64,000 bases of DNA from Streptomyces sp. AC512_CC834. GTDB lineage: Bacteria > Actinomycetota > Actinomycetes > Streptomycetales > Streptomycetaceae. A program made the translations under genes and the position numbers. Location: positions 186,001 through 250,000 of the forward strand of contig NZ_JAGMUO010000097.1 in the NCBI RefSeq assembly GCF_019049325.1. The letters are read 5' to 3'. The notes beneath the pieces were generated by a model. It made no database searches. It was given only the letters and a program-made list of their open reading frames with translations, and was not told the DNA's origin. Within the stretch, counting starts at the first letter, position 1, and each line of letters starts with the position of its first letter. Positions 56,778 to 64,000 of this stretch are shown here, piece by piece.

Positions 56778-58937
56778 ATGGACTCCGCGATGGCCGCCGT
56801 GGTGCGGGCGAGCGGTGCGTTCGGGGGACTCCTGTACGTACTGCCGCCGGGCGAGAACGCCGTGTGGCAGGTCCTGGTGGCGGGGGTCCCGCAGGAGATG
56901 GCCGCTCCGTGGCGGCGTGTCGGCCTGGGTGATCCGATGCCCGTGGCGGACGCCGTCCGTGGCCGGCGCCTGGTGTGGGCCGGCGGCCGGGAGGAGATGG
57001 CACGCGAGTATCCGCGGCTGGCGCTGGTCCTGCCGTACGACTTCGGGCTGGCGGCCGCACCGCTCGTCTCGGGCACCACCGTCCGGGGCGGGCTGGTGCT
57101 GCTGTGGCCCGGCAGTCATCCGGCCCGGCTGAGCGGCGCCGAGCAGGACGTCATCCGGGCGGGCTGCCACCGCCTGGGCGAGAGCCTGCAGCGGGCGGCC
57201 GACCGCGGCGAGTCGCTGCTGCCCCCGGACCGGCCGCGGACCCTGCCGCCACCCGCCCCCCGCACGCCCTCCCCCGTCGAGGCGGCCGCGCTGTCCGCCT
57301 TCGTGGACCGGCTGCCGGGCGGGTCCTGCACGCTGGACCTGGAAGGACGCCTCACCTTCGTCACCCCGGCCGCGGCCGGCCTGCTCGGTGCCGATCGCTC
57401 CGACCTCGTGGGCGCGCTGCCGTGGGAGGCGCTGCCCTGGATGGACGTGCCGCACGTCGAGGACCGCTACCGGGCCGCGCTGGTCAGCCGACGGCCGCAG
57501 GCCTTCACCGTCCTGCGGCCCCCGGAGACGTGGCTGGCCTTCGACCTCTACCCTGACGCCACCGGGCTGAGCGTCCGCATCACTCGCGGCAGCCCGGAGA
57601 CGGACGCGCCCCCGTCCGGGTCCATACCGGCCTCCGGGCCCAGCCGCGCCACCGTCCTCTACCACCTGATGCACCTGGCCTCCACGCTCACCGAAGCCGT
57701 CGGCGTGCAGGACGTGGTCGAACAGACCGCCGACCAGCTCATGCCCGCCCTGGGCGCGCAGGCCATGGTGGTGATGGCCCCGGAGGACGGCCGCCTGAAG
57801 ATCGTCGGTCAGCGCGGCTACCGCACCGAGGTCCTGAAGCACTACGACGGCGCTCCCCTCACCTCGGCCATCCCCGGCGTCGACGTCATGGCCACGGGTG
57901 TCCCGGGTTTCTGGTCGACCTTCGACGAACTCCACGACGCCTACCCGGCCACCGTGCACGAGGACGGGATGGCCGCGTGGGCCGTGCTGCCGCTGATCGC
58001 CTCCGGCCGCCCCATCGGCTCCCTCCTTCTCGCCCACCGGCGGCCCCACGTCTTCCCGCCCGGTGAGCGGGCCGCCCTCACCTCACTGGCCGGCCTGGTC
58101 GGGCAGGCCCTGGACCGGGCCCGTCTCTACGACGCCAAACACCACCTCGCCCATCGCCTGCAGTCCGCCCTGCTGCCGCACACCCTGCCCCGCGTGCCCG
58201 GCCTGAACGTCGCCGCCCGCTACCTCCCGGCAGCCCGGGGCCTGGGCATCGGCGGCGACTTCTACGACGTCATCCGCCTCGACGAGCACACGGCGGCCGT
58301 CACCATCGGCGACGTACAGGGGCACAACGTGGACGCCGCGGCGCTGATGGGGCAGGTGCGCACCGCCGTGCACGCCCACGCCACCGTGGGGGCGCCGCCC
58401 GACGACGTCCTGGCCCGCACCAACCGGCTGCTCACCGACCTGGACCCCGGCCTGTTCACGAGCTGTGCCTACGTCCACCTCGACCTCGCCACGCATCGCG
58501 CCTGCGTGGCCCTCGCGGGCCACCCCCCTCCCCTGGTGCGCCACGCCGACGGGCGCATCGAACGCCTGCGGGTGCCGCCCGGTCTGCTGCTGGGCATCGA
58601 GCCGGACACCGTGTATCCCTCGCTGGAGTTCCCGCTGCCGCCGGGCAGCGTGCTCGCCCTCTACACCGACGGACTCGTCGAGGCGCCAGGTGTCGACCTC
58701 GACGACGCGATCGCGGCCCTCGCCGGGCTCCTCGAGCACGGCGATCCCGGCGACCTCGACGCCATGGCCGACACCCTCATCCGGCACGCGCCCGCGCCGG
58801 GCGACGACATCGCCCTGCTTCTCATCAGTCCCCGCGTGTCGGCGGCGGGGCACTCCTGCGGCGGACCGATCGTTTTCACAGGCAAGAAGGACGAACGCCC
58901 CTCGACGCAGGCCGGCAGCGGAGGAGAAGACGCTTAA
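56778..58937 (+). CDS. Multisensor PP2C phosphatase (GAF-PAS-GAF-SpoIIE)
   Basis: A 719-aa cytosolic protein with an N-terminal GAF-like region (~1-130), a PAS domain (~170-270; LEGRLTFVTPAAAGLLG), a second GAF (~290-450) and the SpoIIE PP2C domain (~460-690). The phosphatase metal motifs are GIGGDFYDVI, AVTIGDVQGHNVDAAALMGQ and GSVLALYTDGLVE, with a late GDDIALLL. Such proteins dephosphorylate anti-sigma antagonists of the STAS family to release sigma factors. No kinase or sigma gene is adjacent. It starts after a weak ribosome site and ends in a TAATG overlap with the CBS gene. Confidence 0.9.
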   Translation: MDSAMAAVVRASGAFGGLLYVLPPGENAVWQVLVAGVPQEMAAPWRRVGLGDPMPVADAVRGRRLVWAGGREEMAREYPRLALVLPYDFGLAAAPLVSGTTVRGGLVLLWPGSHPARLSGAEQDVIRAGCHRLGESLQRAADRGESLLPPDRPRTLPPPAPRTPSPVEAAALSAFVDRLPGGSCTLDLEGRLTFVTPAAAGLLGADRSDLVGALPWEALPWMDVPHVEDRYRAALVSRRPQAFTVLRPPETWLAFDLYPDATGLSVRITRGSPETDAPPSGSIPASGPSRATVLYHLMHLASTLTEAVGVQDVVEQTADQLMPALGAQAMVVMAPEDGRLKIVGQRGYRTEVLKHYDGAPLTSAIPGVDVMATGVPGFWSTFDELHDAYPATVHEDGMAAWAVLPLIASGRPIGSLLLAHRRPHVFPPGERAALTSLAGLVGQALDRARLYDAKHHLAHRLQSALLPHTLPRVPGLNVAARYLPAARGLGIGGDFYDVIRLDEHTAAVTIGDVQGHNVDAAALMGQVRTAVHAHATVGAPPDDVLARTNRLLTDLDPGLFTSCAYVHLDLATHRACVALAGHPPPLVRHADGRIERLRVPPGLLLGIEPDTVYPSLEFPLPPGSVLALYTDGLVEAPGVDLDDAIAALAGLLEHGDPGDLDAMADTLIRHAPAPGDDIALLLISPRVSAAGHSCGGPIVFTGKKDERPSTQAGSGGEDA

Positions 58938-59608
58938 TGAAACACCGGAGGGTGCGCGATCTGATGAGCGACGCCGTGGTCCGCGTCCAGCGCGGCACAC
59001 CGTTCAAGGAGATCGCCCACCTGTTGCTGGAGTACGACATCACCGCGGTGCCGGTCGTGGACGAGGAGAACCGTCCCGTGGGGGTGGTGTCGGAGGCGGA
59101 CCTCCTGCAGAAGATGTGGGGCCAGGAGCCCGACGGCTCACCCGAGTACGCGAACGGGTCCCGGCCGGCCGGGGGCAAGGCGTCCGCCACGGACGCGGCG
59201 GGGCTCATGACCTCCCCCGCGGTCTGTGCACGCGACACCTGGAGCGTCGTCGACGCCGCCCGTGTGATGGCGCGGCACGGCATCAAACGGCTCCTGGTGG
59301 TCGACGAGGGAGGGCAACTGACCGGGGTCGTCAGCAGAAGCGACCTGCTGCGGGTCTTCCTGCGCACGGACCGCGCGATCCGCACCGAGATCATCGAGGA
59401 GGCCCTGGTCAAGACACTCGGCCTGGCTCCCTCGTCGGTGCAGGTGGATGTGACGCACGGACATGTGGTGCTCAGCGGCCGGCTACCCGGCCATGTCTCC
59501 GCCCCGGCGCTGGAGGAGCACTGCAGGAACGTGGACGGCGTCGTCGCCGTGGAGTTCAGAGCGGCGGGAGAGGCCGGCGCCGGGGGCTCGGTCCCGGTCG
59601 CCTCCTGA
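58937..59608 (+). CDS. CBS-pair plus BON domain protein
   Basis: A 223-aa protein. Two CBS motifs span ~7-60 (VRDLMSDAVVRVQRGTPFKE, ITAVPVVDEENRPVGVVSEADLL) and ~85-145 (AGLMTSPAVCARDTWSVVDA, KRLLVVDEGGQLTGVVSRSDLL). A short BON-like region follows (~150-210, HGHVVLSGRLPGHVSAPAL). CBS pairs bind adenosine ligands such as AMP, ATP or NAD. It overlaps the phosphatase stop by 1 nt, so the two are co-translated and may form an energy-sensing pair. Similar CBS-BON proteins are common in Streptomyces stress regulons. Confidence 0.88.
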   Translation: MKHRRVRDLMSDAVVRVQRGTPFKEIAHLLLEYDITAVPVVDEENRPVGVVSEADLLQKMWGQEPDGSPEYANGSRPAGGKASATDAAGLMTSPAVCARDTWSVVDAARVMARHGIKRLLVVDEGGQLTGVVSRSDLLRVFLRTDRAIRTEIIEEALVKTLGLAPSSVQVDVTHGHVVLSGRLPGHVSAPALEEHCRNVDGVVAVEFRAAGEAGAGGSVPVAS

Positions 59609-59615
59609 CCCCTGG

Positions 59616-59634
59616 GGGCCTGTCCGACAGGCCC
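59616..59634. terminator. Bidirectional terminator hairpin
   Basis: GGGCCTGT-CCG-ACAGGCCC forms an 8-bp perfect stem, 7 nt after the CBS-BON stop and upstream of the convergent MMPL end. It is followed by more GC-rich sequence and no T-run. Confidence 0.65.
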
Positions 59635-59713
59635 TGGCCCGGGTGGGACGGGCCCGCCCGTGCCCGGCTCCGGGAAGTGGAGACGGACACGGGCGGAGTG
59701 CGGCGGGGTGTCC

Positions 59714-61889
59714 TCAGACCTCGGTCGAGTCCTTCACCTGGGGCGGCTCCGCCCTGGGCCCCGGCACCGCGGCCGGTGCGGGCGCGGGTGCGGGGCCGCC
59801 CTCGCTGAGACCGAACCGCCCGTGGAACCTGCGCAGGAAGGGCGGTGCGTACGAGGCCGAGCGGCCGAGCAGACGCATCGCGGCCGGGACGAGGACGCCG
59901 CGTACGGCGACGGCGTCGATGAGGATGGCCAGTCCGCTGCCCAGCCCGAACATCTGCATGAAGCTGATCTTCGCGGTCCCGAAGGCGAAGAAGCTCACCG
60001 CGAGCAGGCAGGCCGCCGCGGTGACGATGCGGCCGGTGTGGCCGAGGCCGTCGGTCACGGCGGTGCGGGTGTCCGCGCCCTGGTCGTGCAGCTCCTTGAT
60101 CCGGCTGGTGACGAACACCTCGTAGTCCATGGAGAGGCCGAAGGCGATGCAGAACATCAGCACGGTCATCGACGCCTCCATCGGCTGCGGTGTGACGCCG
60201 ATCAGGGAGGCCAGGTTGCCGTCCTGGAAGATCCAGGTCATGACGCCGAGCGTCGCGCCCAGGCTGATCACGTTGAGGACCAGCGCACGCACCGGCTGCA
60301 CGACGCTGCCGGTGAACAGGAAGAGCAGGACGAAGGTGGTCAGGGCGACCAGCCCCAGGGCGAGCGGGAGCCGGCTGCTGATGGAGTCCTTGGAGTCGAC
60401 CAGTTGGGCGTCCCCGCCGCCCACCAGAGCCTTGGTCCCGGCGGGCGGTGCGACCGCCCGCACCTCGTGGACGAGTTCCTGGGCCTCGTCCGACCTGGGC
60501 GTCAGGCCGCTCACCACGGTGATCCGCTGCGCGTCGGGGCGGCCGAGGGCCGCGTTGCCCGGTCCGGCCGCCGCGGTGCGTCCCTCCACGTAGGTCCCGG
60601 TGCCGGTCTCGACGCGGACGACGCCCTCGAGCCCGGACAGTTCGGCCGCGTAGGTGCCCAACGGGCCCTTGTCCACCGCCTCGTCGATGACGACGTGGAG
60701 GGCGGCGTCGTCGTTGCCGTTGAACTTCTCCCGCAGCACGGAGGCGACTTGGCGGCTCTGGGCGTCCTCGGGCAGCACGCGTTCGTCCGGGGCGCCCAGG
60801 GTGATGCCCAGCAGCGGGCTCGCCGCCACCAGCAGCACGGCCAGCACGGGCAGCGCGGTGAGCGCGGGGCGGCGCATCACGGTGTCGGCGAGGCGTCCCC
60901 ACAGGGGCCCGCGGGTGCCGGTGCCTGTGCGGGTGCGCTTTGCCCAGGGCATCCGCCCGCTGTTGACCCGGTGCCCCAGGACGACGAACAGGGCCGGCAT
61001 CACGAACAGCGTGCCGATGGCCGCGATGGCGACGACACCGACGCCGGCGTAGCCGAAGGAGCGCAGGAAGTACTGCGGGAAGACCAGGAGGGCGGCGAGC
61101 GCGACGGCCACCGTGGCGGCCGAGAAGGCGACCGTGCGGCCCGCCGTCCGCACCGTGTGACGGACGGCGTCGTCCACGGTGGACCCGGTCGCGAGCTGCT
61201 CCCGGAATCTGCTGATCATCAGCAGGGCGTAGTCGATTCCCAGGCCGAGCCCCAGGGCGGTGGTGAGGTTGGTCGCGGACACGGACACGTCGACGGAGCC
61301 GCCGAGGAGGGCGAGTTCGGCGAACGTGCCCGCGATGGCGATGGTCCCGATGGCCGGCGGCAGCAGGGCCGCGACCACACTGCCGAAGACGACCAGGAGA
61401 AGCAGGAGGGTCAGCGGTACGGCGATGGCCTCGGCCGGCAGGAGGTCCTTGGGCGTCTGCGTCGCCATGTCGTTGCCCACGGCGGCGCCGCCCCCGGCCT
61501 GGACGGTGAGCCCGCCCTCGCGCGGTCCGGAGTAGTCGTCGACGACGGTCTTGGCGTTCTCCCGCTGCTGTGTCTCGTCGCCCTTCACATGGGCGAGCAC
61601 CAGGGCCTCACGGCCGTCCTCGGAGCGCAGGGCGGACTTCTTCGCGTCCCAGTACGAGACGACGTTCTCGAGACTCGGGTCCTGCCCGAGGTCCGCCACC
61701 AGGGCCCGGCCGCCGCGCTCGGCGGCCGGCGCGTCGACGCCGCCCTCGGGACCGCGTACCAGCAGGACCAGGTTCGTCTCCCCGCCGAACTTCTCCTCGA
61801 TGGCCTTCCCGGCGAGGGTGGACTGGGAGGCCGGATCGTCGTAGCCTCCCCCCTTCAGCTTGCCGAACGGGCCGGCGTCGCCGCGACAT
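59714..61889 (-). pseudogene. MMPL/RND exporter, 5' end damaged
   Basis: The frame ending at 59714 holds most of an MMPL transporter: loops and helices VADLGQDPSLENVVSYWDAK, FGLGLGIDYALLMISRFREQL, and a second half with SMDYEVFVTSRIKELHDQGADTRTAV. Upstream the frame runs without a start codon to FGKLKGGGYDDPASQSTLAGK, residues that normally follow TM1. A likely start, MSRRRR at ATG 61889, is in another frame, and TM1 between them is missing. A deletion of tens of bases with a frameshift is the simplest explanation. Translation from GTG 61699 would lack the start of the first loop. An intact 5' end would give ~730 aa. Confidence 0.75.
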
Positions 61890-61931
61890 GACGTTGGTGA
61901 GACGCCGCGCGCTTTGGCAGTGTGAGATTTA

Positions 61932-61946
61932 CCTAACAGTGTTCGG
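61932..61946. promoter_or_regulatory. TetR operator candidate between MMPL and its regulator
   Basis: CCTAACA-G-TGTTCGG is an inverted repeat with one mismatch, located between the MMPL 5' end and the TetR gene. TAGGCT at 61978-61983 is a possible -10 placing transcription at the ATG (61990), so the regulator mRNA may be leaderless. Confidence 0.5.
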
Positions 61947-61989
61947 CTTCTTGATGTGCCGTCAGCCGACTGCGCCCTAGGCTCGCCGC

Positions 61990-62721
61990 ATGCCCGCAGA
62001 CCGAACCACCCCGGCTCCCGCGTCCCTGCGTGAGCGGCGCCGGAGCGCCGCCGTCCAGGAGATAGTGGACGCCGCCGAGGAGCACATCAGCCGGCACGGG
62101 CCCGCGGCGCTGTCCCTGCGCGCGGTCGCCCGCGGTCTCGGCATGACCGTGCAGGCGCTCTACCACTACTTCCCGAATCGGGACGCCCTCGTCACGGCGC
62201 TCATCGCCAAGGCGTACGGCGACCTCTCCGACGTGTTGCAGGACGCCGCCGGCACCGTCGTCGAGGACTCCTCCACATCTCGGCTCGAGGTGGTGGCCGA
62301 GGCCTACCGCGGCTGGGGCATCGCCCATCCGGAGCGTTTCCAGCTTCTCTACGGGACGCCGCTGCGCCACTACGCGGCGCCCGTCGAGGGCCCGACCACC
62401 CAGGCGGTCCGCCGGATGGGAGCGGTCTTCCAGCGCGAGCTGTTCGACGGCTTCACCCCGGCACAACTCGCCGCGGCCGACGTGCCCGCGCTGTCGCCCC
62501 CGTTGCGCGAGCATCTGCGACAGCTTCCTTCGAACGCCCAGGGAGACCTGCCGCCCGCCGCGGTCTCCCTCTTTCTCAGTGCGTGGGGGCACGTGCACGG
62601 CCTGGTCGTGCTTGAGGTGTTCGGGCACACCTCGTTCATCGGTGACCATCAGGCGGAGACCTTCCGCACGTCGGTCCGGATGATGATCGAGGACATCCAC
62701 CGTCGGATACCGGCCGCCTGA
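61990..62721 (+). CDS. TetR family regulator (probable repressor of the MMPL exporter)
   Basis: A 243-aa protein. N-terminal HTH (~20-65): RSAAVQEIVDAAEEHISRHG and GMTVQALYHYFPNRDALV. The C-terminal TetR_C_33-like domain (~95-230) has GWGIAHPERFQLLYGTP. It is divergent from the damaged MMPL exporter, which is the normal arrangement for a ligand-responsive repressor. It starts at ATG 61990 with no clear ribosome site but a -10-like TAGGCT 7 nt before, so leaderless translation is plausible. It appears intact although its target is broken. Confidence 0.9.
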   Translation: MPADRTTPAPASLRERRRSAAVQEIVDAAEEHISRHGPAALSLRAVARGLGMTVQALYHYFPNRDALVTALIAKAYGDLSDVLQDAAGTVVEDSSTSRLEVVAEAYRGWGIAHPERFQLLYGTPLRHYAAPVEGPTTQAVRRMGAVFQRELFDGFTPAQLAAADVPALSPPLREHLRQLPSNAQGDLPPAAVSLFLSAWGHVHGLVVLEVFGHTSFIGDHQAETFRTSVRMMIEDIHRRIPAA

Positions 62722-62730
62722 CCCCTGCCC

Positions 62731-63678
62731 TCAGGGACGCTGGCCGTCGCCCCGGCGTTCATGGGCGGGGTCGGGGGCGGTCAGGGCCGGGATCTCGGGG
62801 TGGTCGCGGAGCGCGGCGATGACCGCGTTCACCGCGGCGCGCCGAGGCGTGCCACGGCGCACCACGACGGCGACGTTGCGGTGCACCGGTGGGCTCAGCC
62901 GCCGGGTGACGACGGCATGGTCCGCGGTGACCGCCAGGGCGGGCAGCAGGGCGATCGACCCGGCCGACTCGACGTGCCGCAGCAGCATCAGGTAGTTGCT
63001 GAACCGGCAGGCCACCCGGGGTTCGAAGCCCGCCTCGCGGCACAGCCGCACGGTCAGGTCCGCCATGTACGACTGCGGCCGGTCGCAGGCCCAGGTCTCC
63101 TCCTCGCACGCCGCGAGGTTCGCCGCGGTGCGGGCGGCGAGCGGGTGGCCCCGCGGCAGCACCAGTACGACGGAGTCGCTGCCCAGCGACATGACCTCGA
63201 GGTCCGTTCCCCAGGAGAGACCGGAGTAGTCGGTGGTCGTGACGATGACGTCCGCCTCCCCCGAGCGCAGGGCGGGGCCGCTCTCGTGCGGCTCCATCTC
63301 GACGAGTTCGAGGCGCAGGTGCGGATGGGTGGTGGCCAGGCGGGTCGCCGCCGGGACCGCGAGGCTGTAGATCGCGCTCTGGAACACCCCGAGCCGGACG
63401 GTGCCGATGGGCTCGTCGTTCAGGGCGCGCAGCTCCGCCTCGACCTCGGTCATCCGGTCCAGGATCTCGCGGCCGCGGCGGGCCAGCAGCAGCCCGGCCG
63501 GGGTCAGCCGCACCCGCCGCCCGGTCCGCTCGATCAGCCGGCACCGGGTCTCGGTCTCGAGCACCGCCAGTTGCTGGGAGACCGTGGACGCGCTCAGCCG
63601 CAGTGTGTCGGCGACCGCGCGGACGGTGCCGAGCGTGTCCAGCAGGCTGAGCAGTCGCAGTCGTCCCGAATGGAGCAC
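62731..63678 (-). CDS. LysR family regulator (DgdR-like position)
   Basis: A 315-aa protein from GTG 63678. The N-terminal HTH (~5-60) reads LLSLLDTLGTVRAVADTL and LSASTVSQQLAVLE; LysR_substrate domain follows (~85-295). TACAAT (63685-63690, complement) is a -10 placing transcription at the GTG, so the mRNA is probably leaderless. It is divergent from a gene resembling 2,2-dialkylglycine decarboxylase, the arrangement of dgdR/dgdA in Burkholderia, so it may be a DgdR-type regulator responding to a dialkyl or branched amino acid. It is not close enough by eye to name with certainty. Confidence 0.88.
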   Translation of the reverse strand: MLHSGRLRLLSLLDTLGTVRAVADTLRLSASTVSQQLAVLETETRCRLIERTGRRVRLTPAGLLLARRGREILDRMTEVEAELRALNDEPIGTVRLGVFQSAIYSLAVPAATRLATTHPHLRLELVEMEPHESGPALRSGEADVIVTTTDYSGLSWGTDLEVMSLGSDSVVLVLPRGHPLAARTAANLAACEEETWACDRPQSYMADLTVRLCREAGFEPRVACRFSNYLMLLRHVESAGSIALLPALAVTADHAVVTRRLSPPVHRNVAVVVRRGTPRRAAVNAVIAALRDHPEIPALTAPDPAHERRGDGQRP

Positions 63679-63684
63679 GGAGCG

Positions 63685-63716
63685 ATTGTAGGGCGCTTGT
63701 ACGGTTCTGGCGTACA
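63685..63716. promoter_or_regulatory. LysR promoter and operator in the lysR/aminotransferase gap
   Basis: The complement of 63685-63690 is TACAAT, seven nt from the LysR GTG. An exact dyad TGTACG-N7-CGTACA (63698-63716) lies just upstream, where a LysR repressor or autoregulator would bind. On the other strand TGGACA (63737) and TAACCT (63761-63766) form an 18-bp-spacer promoter ending seven nt before the aminotransferase ATG. Confidence 0.65.
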
Positions 63717-63773
63717 GCCACGTCGAATCCGTGCGATGGACACGCGCAGCGATGCGTCCCTAACCTCGGTCGC

Positions 63774-64000
63774 ATGCCTTTCGAGACTCCCGGCGCCGAC
63801 CAGGGGCGCCATCTGATCCGCTACTCCGGCCACGCACCCTTCTCGCCGGAGGTCATCGTCCGTGCCGCGGGCACCTCGGTGTTCACCGAGAGCGGTCGTG
63901 AGCTGCTGGACTTCACGTCCGGTCAGATGAGTGCCATCCTCGGGCACTCCCACCCGGCGATCGTCTCCACGGTGCGCGAGCAGGTCGCGCACCTCGATCA
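63774..64000 (+). CDS. Class III aminotransferase, 2,2-dialkylglycine decarboxylase-like (partial)
   Basis: The first 75 residues, cut by the window end: MPFETPGADQGRHLIRYSG, then FSPEVIVRAAGTSVFTESG and LLDFTSGQMSAILGHSHPAI. The DFTSGQMSA(V/I)LGH stretch is characteristic of 2,2-dialkylglycine decarboxylase, a PLP enzyme that decarboxylates and transaminates dialkyl amino acids. The PLP Lys and C-terminus lie outside the window, so class III aminotransferase in general cannot be excluded. The ATG is 7 nt after a -10-like TAACCT, suggesting a leaderless mRNA, and it is divergent from the LysR gene. Confidence 0.7.
   Translation, partial: MPFETPGADQGRHLIRYSGHAPFSPEVIVRAAGTSVFTESGRELLDFTSGQMSAILGHSHPAIVSTVREQVAHLD

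Noticed and set aside
1..64000. tRNA, rRNA or CRISPR sequences
   Set aside because: No cloverleaf-like or TTCRANNC box sequences, ribosomal RNA tracts or regularly spaced repeats were noticed on reading. A tRNAscan or Infernal run would settle this.

Overview
The window is high-GC, gene-dense actinobacterial DNA, almost certainly a Streptomyces chromosome. Supporting signs are strong G/C third-position bias, frequent GTG and TTG starts, ATGA/GTGA overlaps inside operons, and typical Streptomyces proteins: an XRE/DUF5753 regulator, a DUF574-type methyltransferase, GH64 and GH16 beta-glucanases, a SpoIIE phosphatase with PAS/GAF sensors, and ROK regulators. I see no rRNA, tRNA, CRISPR array, transposase, integrase or prophage gene. 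The mix of secreted hydrolases, sugar-acid catabolism, transporters and several broken genes fits accessory or arm DNA better than the conserved core.

Region by region. (1) 150-3800: molybdopterin oxidoreductase plus cytochrome b561, an Old Yellow Enzyme reductase divergent from its probable MerR regulator, and a TetR regulator. (2) 3839-8732: a lipoprotein GH9 glycosidase divergent from a MoxR ATPase/VWA pair resembling RavA-ViaA. (3) 8763-17095: methyltransferase, XRE regulator, a W-rich hypothetical protein, GH64 and GH16 glucanases, a MmyB-like regulator divergent from a frameshifted aldo/keto reductase, DoxX, a 48-aa membrane protein and a truncated STAS gene. (4) 17118-30584, catabolic cluster I: FAD/Fe-S dehydrogenase, RidA (frameshifted), enolase-superfamily dehydratase, creatininase-like amidohydrolase, degenerate ROK protein, a five-gene peptide-type ABC importer, IclR regulator and class C serine hydrolase. 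(5) 30589-34862: NUDIX, decayed CocE hydrolase and MFS genes, a second GH64 gene with LacI-type operators, and a methyltransferase. (6) 34926-37830: quinone oxidoreductase, a tiny secreted peptide, secreted GDPD and a small coiled-coil protein. (7) 37866-48582, catabolic cluster II: TauE-like permease and a second peptide-type ABC importer, divergent from a glucarate operon (2-hydroxyacid dehydrogenase, glucarate dehydratase, second dehydrogenase, KdgD). (8) 48597-56665, sulfur/glycan module: FGE, sulfatase, SsuABC-like importer and ROK regulator, divergent from a secreted GH43-like protein. (9) 56778-64000: PAS/GAF/PP2C phosphatase coupled to a CBS-BON protein, a 5'-damaged MMPL exporter with its TetR regulator, and a LysR regulator divergent from a 2,2-dialkylglycine-decarboxylase-like aminotransferase cut by the window end.

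How the genes may work together: clusters I and II share one design, a family-5 ABC importer, an enolase-superfamily acid-sugar dehydratase and downstream 2-oxo/2-hydroxy-acid enzymes, with dedicated regulators. Cluster II is readable as a glucarate route to 2,5-dioxopentanoate. Cluster I has an unassigned substrate, and its creatininase, RidA and serine hydrolase suggest an amide or nitrogen-bearing acid. The sulfur module contains both the sulfatase and the enzyme that installs its catalytic formylglycine. Six genes are broken or look broken (AKR, RidA, CocE, MFS, MMPL, STAS). The single-base shifts in G runs could be sequencing errors. The CocE, MFS, MMPL and STAS losses look like real decay.
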